A stretch of 53,445 nucleotides of DNA from the NCBI GenBank assembly GCA_032988165.1, contig JANTQF010000239.1, positions 1 through 53,445 on the forward strand, in the 5' to 3' direction. The DNA comes from Emmonsiellopsis sp. PD_33. Taxonomy: Eukaryota > Ascomycota > Eurotiomycetes > Onygenales > Ajellomycetaceae. Below the pieces are notes generated by a model, which ran no database searches, was not told the DNA's origin, and worked only from the letters and a program-made list of their open reading frames with translations. Shown one piece after another: positions 33,269 to 45,774 of the stretch; within the stretch, counting starts at the first letter, position 1, and every line of letters starts with the position of its first letter. Both the position numbers and the translations under genes were made by a program.

Positions 33269-35269
33269 ATGTCTTCGGCAAATCATCCTGCGGGGAATCC
33301 GTCCAACCCCTCCCCAGATATGGCCTTTGCTGCCACACTTGAACCCTCCTTTCTATCATCAAACTCCCAGACGTGGATCACATCCCCAGAACTGGCGCAT
33401 GATGGAGAGGACTTTGCCATAGAAGCATTTTTAGGAGTCACCACCCATCTTCTAGCAAACCCAAACATAAACAGCAGCCGTGTCTTCCGGGCCGATATTC
33501 TATACGACAGCTCTGGACTCCTAGAGTCACCAGATGATGAAGAGAATGGGACCCCTCAGACTACCAGGTCAGATGTAACTGATCCAAATACTTTACCTGG
33601 TGCAGCCTTTCCGGGATTCCGCCTCACTAGGACCGTTGTAAGGCGATTCATCCCAAGAAAGCAGATAGACCACCCAATGGAACAAACCTGTCATTTCTAC
33701 GAAGATTCTGCCAACACTAAAATATCCGGTGTTGTTAAGCCTGCTGGCAAACAGCGACAGCGATGTCTTGTCGTTTATACACCTCATGTACTCTCAGAAG
33801 GCGATCTCCCATATTATCACCCAGCGATACGGGGGTTAGCTCTCCTGTACGACCTTAGCGGTTCACCAGAATCTGATAAGAAGCGCTCAGGAGTCCTCTC
33901 AATCCATTTCTCCCTATTTTCTTCTGGGCTTCCAGAATCCATCCCCTATCGTCTACAACGCACTTTGCTCTCCCTCCTATCGACACAGCTACGTCTCTCT
34001 CGGAAACCATATGCCGCCACTGGCCCGCCCAAAACAGAAGCCACAGCGCGCAAAGATAATATCATCCCGCAGCGTGTCTTCCAAGACACGTACACACGAC
34101 TGAAGGAGACATATGCTCCAACCCTGATGAACAATTGGGTTGAAGACACCGAGCCTTCAAAACACGTATTTGAAGATATTGCAATTGCTGCGTTCCTAAT
34201 CGAGCTGTGGAAGCAAATGTATGGCTTACCAGCTTCAGCTGAAGAAACCGAGATCAATAAATCAAAAGAAGATCTCCGCCCATTCCCCGGATTCGTGGAT
34301 ATTGCCTGCGGAAATGGTGTTTTGGTCTATATCCTACACGCGGAGGGATATCATGGATGGGGCTTTGATGCGCGTCGTAGAAAGACATGGTCTGTATTTC
34401 CCACCTCGACTCAAGAACGACTTCGCCAAACGATATGCATTCCCAAGCCGTTCATGGACGTCCTGGAACAAGAATTACCGACACAGGCTGATACGGAATT
34501 CCATCCGGGGATTTTCGACAAGGATACCTTTATCATCTCGAATCATGCAGATGAACTAACGCTCTGGACACCATTACTGGCAGCCCTATCGAGCCCTGAA
34601 TCACCATTACCCTTCCTCGCGATCCCATGTTGCTCGCATTCTATTTCTGGAGCGAGACATCGCTATTCTACCTCGAAACTGTCTGGAACGAATAAAAAGA
34701 TCGAAAACAATAAATCAACATCCCATCAAAAAATCACAATCACCTCCTCTACCTCCCCTTCGTCCTCCCACCCGTCGGGCAACTCTCCTACAAACCTCAA
34801 AAACGCGCCTTCCCAATCTCCCGGCCCTGAACCCGAACATGAACATGAAGGTGACCCTAACCCCGACCCAAACCCTCAACCATCAACCGGCTCCCTCCTC
34901 GCCCTCCGCGCCCTCAAGGTCGCCGAGCGCACAAACCCCGATCACCCAGGCTCCGCCTACGCCGCTCTCACCGCAACCGTCATCGCCGTCGCAGAGCAAG
35001 TCGGCTATGAGGATGACGTTGAAAAGACCCTGTTGCGGATACCGAGTACGAGGAATGTGGGGATTGTGGGGGGAAGGAGGGGGGGAAAGAAGGGAGAGGA
35101 GGGGCTGGAGGGGCTGGAGGGGAAGGTTGGGCGTGTTGTGGAGAGGGAATGTAGTAGGGATGGTGGGGTGGAGGTTGCGGCGGGCTTGTGGGTTGAGAGG
35201 GCGGTGGGATTGCAGAGGAGTCTAGGGAGGGGGAGGTGGAAGGGGGGTGGAGGGAGTCATGGGCATTGA
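33269..35269 (+). CDS. trm44: tRNA(Ser) 2'-O-methyluridine-44 methyltransferase TRM44
   Basis: Single exon, 666 aa. Trm44 methylates the 2'-OH of U44 in tRNA-Ser, using SAM in the cytoplasm. The N-terminal half is the family's own region. The SAM site reads FVDIACGNGVLVYILHAEGY, followed directly by the diagnostic GWGFDARRRKTW. Later motifs are IISNHADELTLW and FLAIPCCSHSISGAR, both typical of the family. A Ser/Thr/Pro- and Asn-Pro-rich insert (about 470-545) precedes the final helical block (ALRALKVAERTNPDHPGSAY; RIPSTRNVGIVGG). The last 60 codons are purine-rich and Gly/Glu/Arg-rich, unlike the rest, and may be poorly conserved. It converges on SMC5, with 342 bp between stops. Confidence 0.93.
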   Translation: MSSANHPAGNPSNPSPDMAFAATLEPSFLSSNSQTWITSPELAHDGEDFAIEAFLGVTTHLLANPNINSSRVFRADILYDSSGLLESPDDEENGTPQTTRSDVTDPNTLPGAAFPGFRLTRTVVRRFIPRKQIDHPMEQTCHFYEDSANTKISGVVKPAGKQRQRCLVVYTPHVLSEGDLPYYHPAIRGLALLYDLSGSPESDKKRSGVLSIHFSLFSSGLPESIPYRLQRTLLSLLSTQLRLSRKPYAATGPPKTEATARKDNIIPQRVFQDTYTRLKETYAPTLMNNWVEDTEPSKHVFEDIAIAAFLIELWKQMYGLPASAEETEINKSKEDLRPFPGFVDIACGNGVLVYILHAEGYHGWGFDARRRKTWSVFPTSTQERLRQTICIPKPFMDVLEQELPTQADTEFHPGIFDKDTFIISNHADELTLWTPLLAALSSPESPLPFLAIPCCSHSISGARHRYSTSKLSGTNKKIENNKSTSHQKITITSSTSPSSSHPSGNSPTNLKNAPSQSPGPEPEHEHEGDPNPDPNPQPSTGSLLALRALKVAERTNPDHPGSAYAALTATVIAVAEQVGYEDDVEKTLLRIPSTRNVGIVGGRRGGKKGEEGLEGLEGKVGRVVERECSRDGGVEVAAGLWVERAVGLQRSLGRGRWKGGGGSHGH

Positions 35270-35611
35270 GGTTGATATTTTATTTCATTCATATAGCTTA
35301 GGTATGTTTAAGAGGGATTTCTTTAGTTTTGTTATTGTGACTTAAGCTACTACAGACAGACCCATAGAATAAAAATACGCCAACGGATGATGATTGGAAG
35401 GGTATTAGAATATATCCCGCATTGTAAATGTAGGTAGGCGTATGTACGTGTGTATTATGTATGTAGGTGGTGCATCTATGTGTATTATCAAGAAAGCTTT
35501 AAATGGAAAAATCGCTTTCGGGGAAATATCGATCAAAAGAAAAACCCGCACACACCATGTATACCAGGACGAAAGTCGAAAAAAATGTAAAAAAAAAATC
35601 CGCCTCAACCT

Positions 35612-38600
35612 CTACGCCCTAACACCCAACCCCCTCCCCCTCTCTACCGCCTTCCCCTTCCCTTTCCCATGCTGGCCCCTCCTCGCCAACACATCCCTCA
35701 TCGTCCCTACACACCTCCCGAAATCAATCTTCTGATAATCCGTCGGCACATACTCCCCACTAACAATACACAACACCTTCATCCCCCTTTTATACACCAG
35801 ATCCGTCAGCAACTTGGGCGTGATGAGGAAATACTGCCCACCCGCATCACCCTCGCTCTTGCTCTCATCCTCACCATCGCCATCATCAACGCTGCTGCTA
35901 TCGCTATCGCTATCCGCCGTCGCGCACGCGATATCCACCATCCGCTCATGCACCATCCTCTCGTTCCTCGGATCCATGCCCTGGTTAATTTCATCGACGA
36001 CGCGGAACGGTGACGCGGATAGCGATTGCAGTGCCATCAGGTAGAAAATGGTGCTGACAGCGCGCTCACCGCCGGATTGCCGGTGCGAGTCGAGGACGGA
36101 GAGCGCTTCGTTTTCGCGGAATTTTACCTGGATGCGGATCGACCACTGGTCGAAGTCGCTGCTGTTGGCGGTGTGAGTCGGGGCTGAAACGACGGCACTG
36201 TGCTCGGCGGTGGGGAGGTGGAGGTCTTCGGCTTTGTCGACAGTGACTTGCCCTGCGCAGCCGATGCGGGCGAAGGATTCGGAGAAGGCCTCACTAATCT
36301 TTTTGACGAGGGCTTCCAGCTGAGGTTCCCATTTCCCTCGGATTTCGGCGATACCTTTGTCGAGGTCATCGAGGCTTTTGTTGAACTCGGCAAGTTGGGC
36401 TTTGAGTTGGTCGATGCGGCGTTGGCGGTCTTGGAACTCCTGGATGACAGCGCTGTCGGCTTCGCCAGTAAGTTCGAGGCGGGCCTTTTCGGAGTCGATG
36501 TCAGCTTCTAGCTGGTCGATGGTCTTCTCCTTGACAGTGTTGATGAGCTCTGTCATTTCCTCGTCGCCATCGATGTGGCTTGCAAGCTCCTCGAATTGTC
36601 TTCTACACTCGTTGTATCGTTCTGTCGCTTGGGCGAATTCTTGCGTCACTTGTACAACTTCTGCATTTTTCGCCTGGAGGGCTTGGTTCACTTCATCGTT
36701 CCTTTCCTTGAGTACTTCCAAATCAGACATCGCCTCGATTGATAAAAGTTCGGATACAAGAATTTCTTCCGTAATTGCTTGAATCTCTTCGATCGAATCC
36801 TGCCAAGCATTGGTTAGTAGATCGACATTTCTAGACCTACGGCAGAACTTACTTCATATTCGAGAGCCGCAGAAGCCTTTTCAAGCGCGGCTTCATCTTG
36901 TTCGCTGCGGAGCTGTTCGACTACTTCGCGGATGCCGGCCATTGAAGTCTCCGTAGCTTGAAGCTTTTCCTCGAGTTGCGCTAGAAAAAGGGTTAGTACG
37001 GATTCGAACCGGGATACGGGGAACATACCTATTTTGGTAGGGATAGATCTAAAGTGCATAAGGGCTGTCTGCTTTGCTGCCTTTTCCTGCTCCAGTTGAC
37101 TCTGCGAGAAATTAGCAAACGCTCCATAAAAACGGACTGGGGGTCTAAAAAGCATACCTTGCGGTGTTTAGCTTCATCGCTATTTTGTCGAAGCGTGACG
37201 AATTCTTCTTTAATCTCATCTAATTGAGCTTGAAGTAGATCCCGCTGCCTGGATAATTCGCGGATATTTTGCTCAATTCCAGCTTTGGCGGATACATCAA
37301 CCGGTTGGTTTGTCCAGTGCCGTGCAGGTCGAATGGTTCGAACTCGAGTCGAGGTTGCGCTTGGTCCGTATTCACGTCTGCGCATGACTGCATATGACTG
37401 GTTTCCAGTAACCCAATTGCTGATTGGGCTATTCGTCATCCTCGTGTGTTGTTCCTCCGAGATGCCTTGAAGAGCGATGGGTGTTTGGTGGAGTCTCAGT
37501 TCACTAGAAAGCATGGCCACAACTGGCTCGGGACCAGACAAGAAATCCTTAGCCCAGCCATCAAATCCTAGACCACGGAGTTGCTCATCCGATACTGGAG
37601 CTTGTAATTCTGAAAGTTTAACAACCGAGGTTTTGAAACTAACATCGGATACTCTCACCACATCCTTTAGCGCTCGCTGTAGAGTTCTAAAATCGTTCCG
37701 GCATTGTACCGTAAAGGACAATATATCATTTCTCTGGAACAACGTCTCCATGGCATCGGCGTACTTTGGATCCTTCAATGAACACTCCACAAGCGGCGGC
37801 CCAAAAACCTTTTGCTCAAACTTGGACTGATTCTCCTTGACCCATTCCCAAGCTCTGGCAGTGTCTGGGGAGAGATGTTTCAGTTTTTCCTCTTGCCGGC
37901 CGCTCTCAGATTCAAGGTTCCGGAGCCGTCCTTCCGCTCCCTTGATTTGAATGTCTATATCCCTGTAATCCTCTGCGGTTTTCTTTTTTCTATCCTGCGC
38001 GCCTTTCGCCTGGTCCTCGAGGTCTCTGACTTGACGCACACAGTCTCGCTACGACAGGAAATATTAGTAATTTTACTAAATATATGAGGGTGGACTATTG
38101 ATACTCACAATTTTTTCCGTAAAAGCCGCGGCATCAAATTCCACTGGTTCCTCTTCCATCTGGCGCTTCAGCCTGTTGATATTCTGCTGGTATTTCTTCA
38201 GGTTTTCTCTATGTATCGCTCCACCCTTTCTCTCAGCTTCAACTTTGCCTTCCAGCGTGGCTATCTGATCCTGAGCGTTGGTAATCTTCTGGAGAATTTC
38301 GGTTGATGCCTTATCCGCCCTCTCAAATGATGCGTTGTTCTGTTCAAGGTAGGCGTTGATTTCCTCAAGATATTTCTGCTTGTCATTAACTTCCTTAAAA
38401 GCAGGCTCCGTTTCTTTCTGCAGCTCTTTCTGCTCCTTTTCAACGGCCCTTTTTCTCGCCCTGACTTCGTGGCATGCTGTCCGGGCTTCCTGATATCTTG
38501 GTACCGGCCGTGATAGCTCTAGCCTCTCAATGCGCTTCTGTATCTCTGCCCGTAGCCGCATTCTCTCGACGTCTTCGCGTTGCATCTCTTGGCGATTCTC

Positions 38601-39626
38601 CAAATTTAAAAGCTGCTCTCGATCCGTAGAGTTGGTAGCTAGCAATCTCTTCTGTTCCGCACGCAGCGTCTTCAGATTTTCATGCCATTCGATCATTTCG
38701 GGGGGTGCCGCGGCTCGCTGTGTAGAGTGTAATAATTCGATAGGCGACAGGGCAGCGAACTCCGCAACTTTATCCTGAGGCAGGAACTGGCACAGATTGT
38801 CTATCTGGATAGAAAACGACCTGGCAAGTTCAAGAACCTTTGCCTTCGAGGCAGGTTCCCCATTGATCGTGAATGTGCTCTTATTGCCCTCTTTCTTGAT
38901 AGTTCGACAGATGACCGGGTTGCGACGATAGCGGTTCCCTTTCGCCAGCTCGATCTCGATCGTAGCTTCGCTACAGCCATGTTTGACAAACTCCGCGGGA
39001 TCTTTCGCTCGACCTAAATGCTATAATCCCGGGGTTCGTCAGTATCATAACGCTGGCTGTCGCCATGAGAAGAGTCGGTTCGTGTCTAGAGAATATATAG
39101 AAAATTGCCCTCCTACCTGCGGTCCCCATCCTAACCCCAAGCAAATCGCACAAACAAGGGTACTCTTCCCTGTGCCATTCGGTCCAATGACCATATTGAG
39201 CCTTGGCCCCGGAAAGAACTCTGCAGAGGTATACGTGACGAAATCTCTCAGTTTCACCCTCACAATGGCTCCGGGACGATGCTCCAACTTCCCAACACTT
39301 CCACGCCCATTCGGACTGCTTCCTTGTGCGCTCGCACGTTTTGTGCGAGCACCTGTCCCGGCACCAGAGGCATGATTCGCACGCGCCCCTTTACGACTGC
39401 CAGTCCCAGCCTCTTCGTCCCCTTCTGCGTCGTCCCCGTTCACGGTGGCATCCTCCTCGCTACTATTATCTTCGCTGTCGCCGGCCGTGAGTCGAACGCG
39501 TTTACTCCCATTCGACGTTTGGGAAAATGCTGGAGATAGCGCGACTGCGGACTTTCGGTCTTCGTCTGATTCCTCGCCGTCGTCGTCTCGCCGGCGCCGC
39601 TGCGGGAGGGGTGCAATAGAAGGCAT
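35612..39626 (-). CDS. smc5: SMC5, subunit of the Smc5/6 complex
   Basis: Six exons: 39626-39117, 39020-38109, 38048-37158, 37101-37029, 36980-36853 and 36799-35612. They join to 1233 aa. Smc5 pairs with Smc6 in the nuclear complex for recombinational repair and fork stability. An acidic low-complexity N-terminus precedes the head: LRDFVTYTSAEFFPGPRLNM, Walker A GPNGTGKST (148-156), then FLPQDKVAEFAALSPIELL, typical of Smc5. Two long coiled coils flank a hinge (about 500-680; VECSLKDPKYADAME). The C-terminal head has the signature QSGGERAVSTIFYLMALQ (from 1079) and Walker B PFRVVDEIN (1102-1110), then QYFLITPKLL. A 28-residue Asp/Ser/Gly-rich insert sits between Walker B and that strand. An ATG at 39653 would add nine residues. 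Confidence 0.96.
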
Positions 39627-41594
39627 TATTATTTGCTCGTATAGGAGCAACAAGACCGCTGGCGGTTCGGACGGGCGCTTTGTTCGTCCTCTGCGAGTTG
39701 GTGGATTGACATCGTGTTCGAAGTCAGCGCGGGACGCGATAACGCGTTTAGGGATGGAAGTACGCTATGCCTGATCTGGATAGATGAAACTTTAAGTGTT
39801 TAGTAAGCGATACTTAGATTTACTCCTCGCTTTCAAGGACAATAAATAGTAGTAATAAGGGGGATATGATATGAGAGTTGCATAAATTCATACCCATTAT
39901 CCTATCTCTAACGGATCTATATAAACCCCGTATGGGATCTTCAATCCCCCATGACCAGCATCAACCAGTCAAGGACGGGGCGGGACCCCCCGACTCTCTC
40001 GCGCCTGATATTGATTAAAGTGTATCCACAGCTTAATTTATCTGATTTGCAGAAAAGTGAAAAACGCCGAATAAGAAGGCATACAAGGGGGACGTCCGGG
40101 ATATATGGCTGACGGGGATTATTGATAACCTAATCGCAATAGGAGGAGGATTGCGATGATGATGAGAAGATCGCATCATTAATTTGGCATCATTGCACCT
40201 GATACTCAAGATGGCAGGCTCTCTTGTGGGCTACATAGGTAGGTAATTGCCCCTTATCCATTAGCATTGCGTTGTCTAACCATTTTATTAGGGCTTTCTG
40301 GGAATCAATCTTGTATCTATCTCTATTTTCGTAGATATATATCCTAGTCTGACTATGGACATTTCTTAACAGGGAGAACCTATTCAAACAAGAAAGTTCA
40401 TTTCGATGAAACAGCGAAGCCCGGGATGGAATAACGGCAGATATAGATATAGATATATAAAATCTTTCTTTCATCGTTCTCTTCCTTATCTCATTAAGTG
40501 CTTATTTGCTCGCAGAAACATAGTTACCGTACACTGGTTGGCGTACGTCCACACATTAACAAAAAGGATGATACTAGTAATAATAAACAAAAATCCGCCC
40601 ATCGCATGGGAGCCACTTGGACTTGAGAAAACAAAAGGGTATGTAGTTAGTTATCTTTCTTATTCCTCTTCCTCCGATTCGTCAGCCATTAGCCCGTACT
40701 TCCTCCCTTATGCGCACAGGCAAGTAGGGTAGGTGTGTGTATGTACACAAGGAAATGAAGATGCGAGTATGTTCAAAAGAAAGAAGGAGATGAAGGAGAG
40801 CTGAGGGGAGTACACAACGGACGCCTTTTCGCGTGGTTATTGACGTGAAATTGAAGGCGATAGAAATAATAGGCCCCAGAATGCTCCCAATGAATATCCA
40901 ACCCAAAGGGGAGGACGGAAGCCGATGAAAAAAATGAGGAAAGGGGGGACATGATAGAATGCTTGCCCCAATCCTTGTATGGGTGAATTACAACGAAAAG
41001 GGAATAAAAATGCAGTTCCCCTGATAATGTTTCCCTGAAATCCTGGATATACGTCAAAAAACATAGCGAGAAGCGGCCTCAGGCGGTCAGGTGGGAGCCG
41101 AAAAGACGGCTTAATGAGCGAGTACCCCCAATCAATCGCCCCTTGTAGAAAAAAAACAAAATCATAAATAGAAAAACAGCACAATAAAAGAACACAGGGT
41201 ATCTAGCGAAAGTAGGGTATGTAAAATGTTCGCAGAAAAAATACCTCGCGCCGGACTCCCTTTTTCTAAATCCGCCGCCCAAAATAAACAAGCCCTCAAA
41301 TACCCCCGTTGACAGGGGAAAAAAGAGAGAGAAACAAAAAAGACCACAAGGTAGCCGCCCTCGCTCCAGTTCGTTGTCCGATAGCTTTTGAAGTTTATCG
41401 TCACGTGTTGGATTTCGTCGGACGGGCATGCGTCCTGTGGCTCAAGATTTCACTCCAAATAAACTCCGATGAACCCAAAACATTTCCATGACCCGGGCCC
41501 GGTAAATGATATCGTCGTATATGTATGCCCCCTTCCCCAAACACCGGACCAAGATATATGTGCATGTGTGTGCATGTGTTTTGATAAACAGTAT
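39627..41594. other. Intergenic: smc5 promoter and RGS gene 3' flank
   Basis: Both flanking genes are on the minus strand. The smc5 promoter occupies the left part, with an ACGCGT box at 39742-39747. The remainder is AT-rich (39820-40600) or T-rich with no coding evidence. A 116-codon minus frame at 41079-41429 is Phe-rich and low-complexity. Confidence 0.6.
39742..39747 (-). promoter_or_regulatory. ACGCGT (MCB-type) box upstream of smc5
   Basis: A perfect palindromic ACGCGT lies about 116 bp upstream of the smc5 ATG, in the region expected for a proximal promoter element. MBF-type control of DNA-repair and replication genes through this box is known in yeasts. Here it is inference from one site. 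Confidence 0.35.
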
Positions 41595-43230
41595 TTAGAA
41601 AAAGTTCCCTTTGGGTATGGCGAGGAAGATGCCGACCAGAATGGCAGTTAATACTGCCGACACAAGCGAGGTTCGGAAGAGGACGATAAAGTGCATTCGG
41701 CGGAGAGCAGGATCCTGAATGGTGGTATCTGGATCGAAAACTTTTTGGAAGAAATTTCGCTTTTCGTATCTTGGTATCCAAGGTTCGTCTTCGTACGAGT
41801 TGGTGTCGCCAAGGCTGTCGAAGGCTTTGCTCTCGATTCCTAATTTTTCTAGCGTGTGCTCGTCTTCATCTGAGAAAAGTTCCCAGGGATGCAAATGGCG
41901 TCGATTGAGGAAGAGAAAAAGCTGCCGGGCTACCGTCAATATTACGGAAAATTGGAAGAGAGCCAATACGGTTTTTGAATGTTCAACATGCATGCTGGGA
42001 TAAGACTTACAATGCAGGCACCGTCCCATGACGATAGAAATGCTATCGCCCCGGGCAAAAGGATTAACGCGGATAGGGCTCGCCAGGCACGGGTGGCTGA
42101 GCTGAATATTGGCAGTACACCAGCTATTAAGCCAAAAAACAGCGCAGTCAAACTAAGAACACGAGCGACCAGTAGGCGATGGCGGTTACTATTGCTCAAG
42201 GTCCAGCGAATAAAGTTGGGATGCGATTGTTGCCGGAGAACCCATTCCACGCCCTCCCTAACCTGGCTGAATGCTGAGGGATGTGTCGTGAAGGTCAAGG
42301 CACGCATCAGGTACTCTCGTTCCTGGGAGGTTAGGTTTAGCTGCCGACTCGAGCCATCAGCGATATACGTGGACACAATTCGTCCAACTTCCTTTCGAAA
42401 GGGCTGGGCCGTGACTAAACATCTTGTTAGTTTTTGCGCTGCCATCAAACCAAAAACGACGGTCAGTTTACAAGAATTTGTCCGAGTTTCCTCACCATCC
42501 GTCGTTTCGGTACCCTGGTTCGGAGAGTCCTCTGTTTCTGTTCTTTCCGTCCTTGGACTCGAGTCGTAATCATGTCTTCCTATCCTTGGCGGCGTTGTCC
42601 ATTCGGTGTTGGCATATGCGCTTTGCGGGGGTGTGCTAGGTGAGGTGTGTACGGGTGGAGGGATTTGGGGTAACGACATTGGCTCGGACTCTTCATTGAT
42701 CATGGTGACGTCTGGGGATAAGGGTTGCGAAGGTGACGAGTGTTGGGCGATGTGGTTATCTGCCGTTGTTGTCTCTTTTCCTGTCCATTTCGGCGATCGG
42801 CGTCGTTCGCGCTCAGCGATGAGTGAAAAGCGTCGAGTGTAGTCTCGATGCCACAGGAAGAATTGCAAGTTTTCCGCATTTCGCTCGACATATATTAGGT
42901 AGTTCATGAAATCTCGCAGTGTACAGGGCTGGGGATTCTCGTCAGATATGCACTACTGGCTGGCTTTGGGGCCACAAGGCTAGGTGATAGAGAGGTGCGA
43001 GACGGCATAGGTGCAAACAGTTGATGAATATGATGGATGCCGATGATGGAGATGAGTTTACTCACCGGACAGGTGCAACCACCAATGACCATATCAAAGG
43101 ATAGTCCATCTCGATTGCGCCACACGTCTGGTATCCTCAGGAACCGCGATCGGCTGTCGTCCTGCAGCGTGTCGGGTACTCTGGACGGAGGCTCAGGGAC
43201 AGGACAGCGCTTGAACAGACGGAACGCCAT
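41595..43230 (-). CDS. Membrane-anchored RGS-domain protein
   Basis: Exons 43230-43066, 42928-42496, 42414-42011 and 41921-41595 join to 442 aa. RGS proteins speed GTP hydrolysis by G-alpha subunits, damping G-protein signalling. The RGS box is in two parts: TLRDFMNYLIYVERNAENLQ..FFLWHRDY (about 58-86), and after a Ser/Pro/Thr-rich insert, PFRKEVGRIVSTYIA..EYLMRAL..HPSAFSQVREGVEWVL (about 203-260). About three hydrophobic segments follow (LSLTALFFGLIAGVL; ALSALILLPGAIAFL; TSLVSAVLTAILVGIFLAI), so it is an integral membrane protein. PWELF and SYEDEPWIPRYEKRN are the conserved linker of this fungal group, which includes RgsA-like proteins. Intron 2 (42495-42415) is stop-free and a multiple of three but has good splice and branch signals. 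I spliced it to restore the RGS box. The junction of intron 3 is chosen by family fit. Confidence 0.87.
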
Positions 43231-45774
43231 CCTGTCGTGGGAAGAGCGGTGGGGAGCGAACAGAGCATAGGAGGTCGAAGAACTCGAGGAACATGATAAA
43301 TGAGGAGTCAGGGCGTAGTTATGGCGCTGGGCAGGTTAGGAGATGCTAGTGAGGCCTTAGGCGATCAGCGGCCCATCAGCCAACGCGGGGGCGATCTGGA
43401 AGGAGGATAAATGCGAGACTCTGCCTGCTAGGGCGGCCTCGGGGTGTATTGGTGGCATTTAGCAGCTTGCAACCCTCAAGGATGTGGCTTTAGATCGGGT
43501 GCTAAAATCATAGCGCTCTTTGTTCGACGTATTGTGGTGCCCCTATCATCATTTCGCATTGGGGGGACCCTGCGGTTAAAGAGTGATGGTGGATGCTGCT
43601 CCTACTTTTCCACGCTGGCTGACAGTGGGAATAACTCCTTGCGAACATGGATGTAAGAGCTTAAGACGCCAGAATCTAATATAAATACAGCCGTCAGTCG
43701 GGAGATAAATGGCGTCTTTCCCTCGCCTCTCGGTCGTTTATTTTCGAATCCAACCACGAAGCCCGGAATACTGCGGGAGCAGTTCTCGAAGCAATGGAAG
43801 CATTTTATCAAGCCCTAACTGGGATCATCGCACAGGAAAACGTTGCACAGGATCGGCTGTCCCCCTTTCATGCAGACCTATGACATGTTGTGTCGCTTTA
43901 TCCTGAAGAAACTTGGTAGGTCGATGCTGTTACGAAAATGGTCTGAACGGGCCACTCTGTGGAGAGAAGGTCGGTTCGATTCTTCTAGAGTCTTGCTAGA
44001 AGCAAGTTTTACCTGGGGAAGTTTCATCCCACACATTCCGCCGGCTAAAGTACCGTCAAATCACCGTTTTGATGAGTAATAAGAAAATCCACCTCGGATA
44101 ATATATTTAGGAGATGGGGTTCAGGATGCTGCAGGGAATATAATCAATAGTCAACCATCCTCGTCCAGTCGCAAAGGTTACAGCTGGCAGGGTCTGGATG
44201 AGGAGCAATTAAAAGTCAACAGCTTCATGATAAGACGTTCCGGTCGGGTCTGAGAGTCTAGAGGGAGAATATGAATGGTATTTCGTGCATGCGAAAGAAT
44301 TTCATGTCCAACCCCCACGAATACTCAAGACGATTATGGAGGAGTTTCATTGGTGTCATTGAGTAGCCGGAGCGGAGTTTTCGCCGAGGTGGGTTTGGTG
44401 TAGCCAACGGCAGGATTTGGTAACTCAACGTTTCATACTCCGTAGAGCAGAGACGACTGTCCACCCCATGTCTGAAAATGGCTTCGAAAACATTTGTTTC
44501 CTTGCCGGGCTGGTACCAGACAGAAGAAACACCGCGGGAGAAAGACCACGAGATTCGAAATCTATGGTACTCTTTGTCCACGATCTTTTTCCCAAATCCA
44601 GGCCAGCCAAGCCGAGCCTGACACCCGGGGTATCAGACCTGTTGTTCCGAAAACGCCGGGATTCCCCCAGCATCCAAAGGGCCAAGGCGCCCCAGCAACT
44701 TGCAACAAGGGGTATATGATGCTAGCGGGGAGATGTCGGAGGTCCTAAGCCAATCTGGGCATATTAGTGAAATGAAAGTGGAGCTTTTGTGGGCGGAAGT
44801 CCACTAAAAGAGAAGCCTCGTGGAAACATCTCCCGTCCTTCCACCCATATGGAGCTCTCCAGGACCCCTGCTGAGCAGTGGCAGACGCGCCTGGAGGCTG
44901 GCTCAGGGAGGGTGTCTTCTGCTGGATTTTGGCTGGAACTGACTGCCGTGTCGTGTTGCTGGACAATTCCTGGGCCGCCGAGCAGACAATAGACAATACC
45001 TGCGTAATTTTCTATTATTCCGCGAGATCGTCATGTGGAAACTTTGAACAGAGGATGCAATCGTCAACCAGTCAGAACCGCAGCCATGCGGCGGGTGTCA
45101 CAAACCCTGGAGGCTGGAATTGGCTGCGGCGAGCTCTGCAGACATCCTTCACGCGGTTGAGCTCTTGTGCAACCATAGCTGTTAAATGCACTTATTTTAA
45201 TGAAGCCATGCTGCAATATTTTGGCGTCGTACAGAATCAGCCTCCCTATTTGCTGCGTCTGGGATGAGCCCTTGAATGCGAATAGAAGAACTTGGAATGA
45301 GGGCGCACGAACCCTGCATTGGCTGGGCTGTCAGGCCAAGTATATAAGCATTGGGCTCCTGAGCTTATCCGACTAACAACGCAGGCCATTAACGCACCTG
45401 TGATCTGCTCTGCTGTGGCATCTCGTCGTGATGTTGTCCGTGATGTGTCTGGACGTGTGTATAGATCGCGGACGTCGATGCCAAGCCCTGTGTCCGTTTC
45501 GGGCAATGGGGCTCAACCCGCCGCGATCACATGCAGAATCGCCATCCATCCAAACCTGGGGACTCTGACTTCATCGCTTCGACGCCGCCAACAACCACCT
45601 TGCATGTCCGCTATACGGGCTATACTTTGCTAAGATGTTGGCTTGAACGCTTATAGCCATCTGGCTACGTTCATTGCCCATTTTCAGGATTATCTTTCGT
45701 CTTTTACTTGCTCATGGGTCCTGTCGCAGCAGCTCCAGCGACCTGTTGCGAACTTGAAGCCATAAACGCGCGCC
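43231..45774. other. Intergenic between divergent RGS and lipase genes
   Basis: 2.5 kb holding two divergent promoters. TATATAA at about 45340-45346 could be a TATA box for the lipase gene, about 430 bp before its ATG. Several 60-130 codon frames on both strands have no domain, poor codon character or mutual overlap. None is called. Confidence 0.6.

Noticed and set aside
36981..37028. tRNA T-arm-like GGATTCGAACC inside an smc5 intron
   Set aside because: The intron is only 48 nt and no other tRNA element fits. Chance match.
41079..41429. Phe-rich 116-codon minus frame
   Set aside because: Low-complexity translation of a T/C-rich 3' flank.
43844..45267. Several 80-130 codon frames on both strands between the RGS and lipase genes
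   Set aside because: They overlap one another, show no domains and cannot be spliced into a convincing gene.
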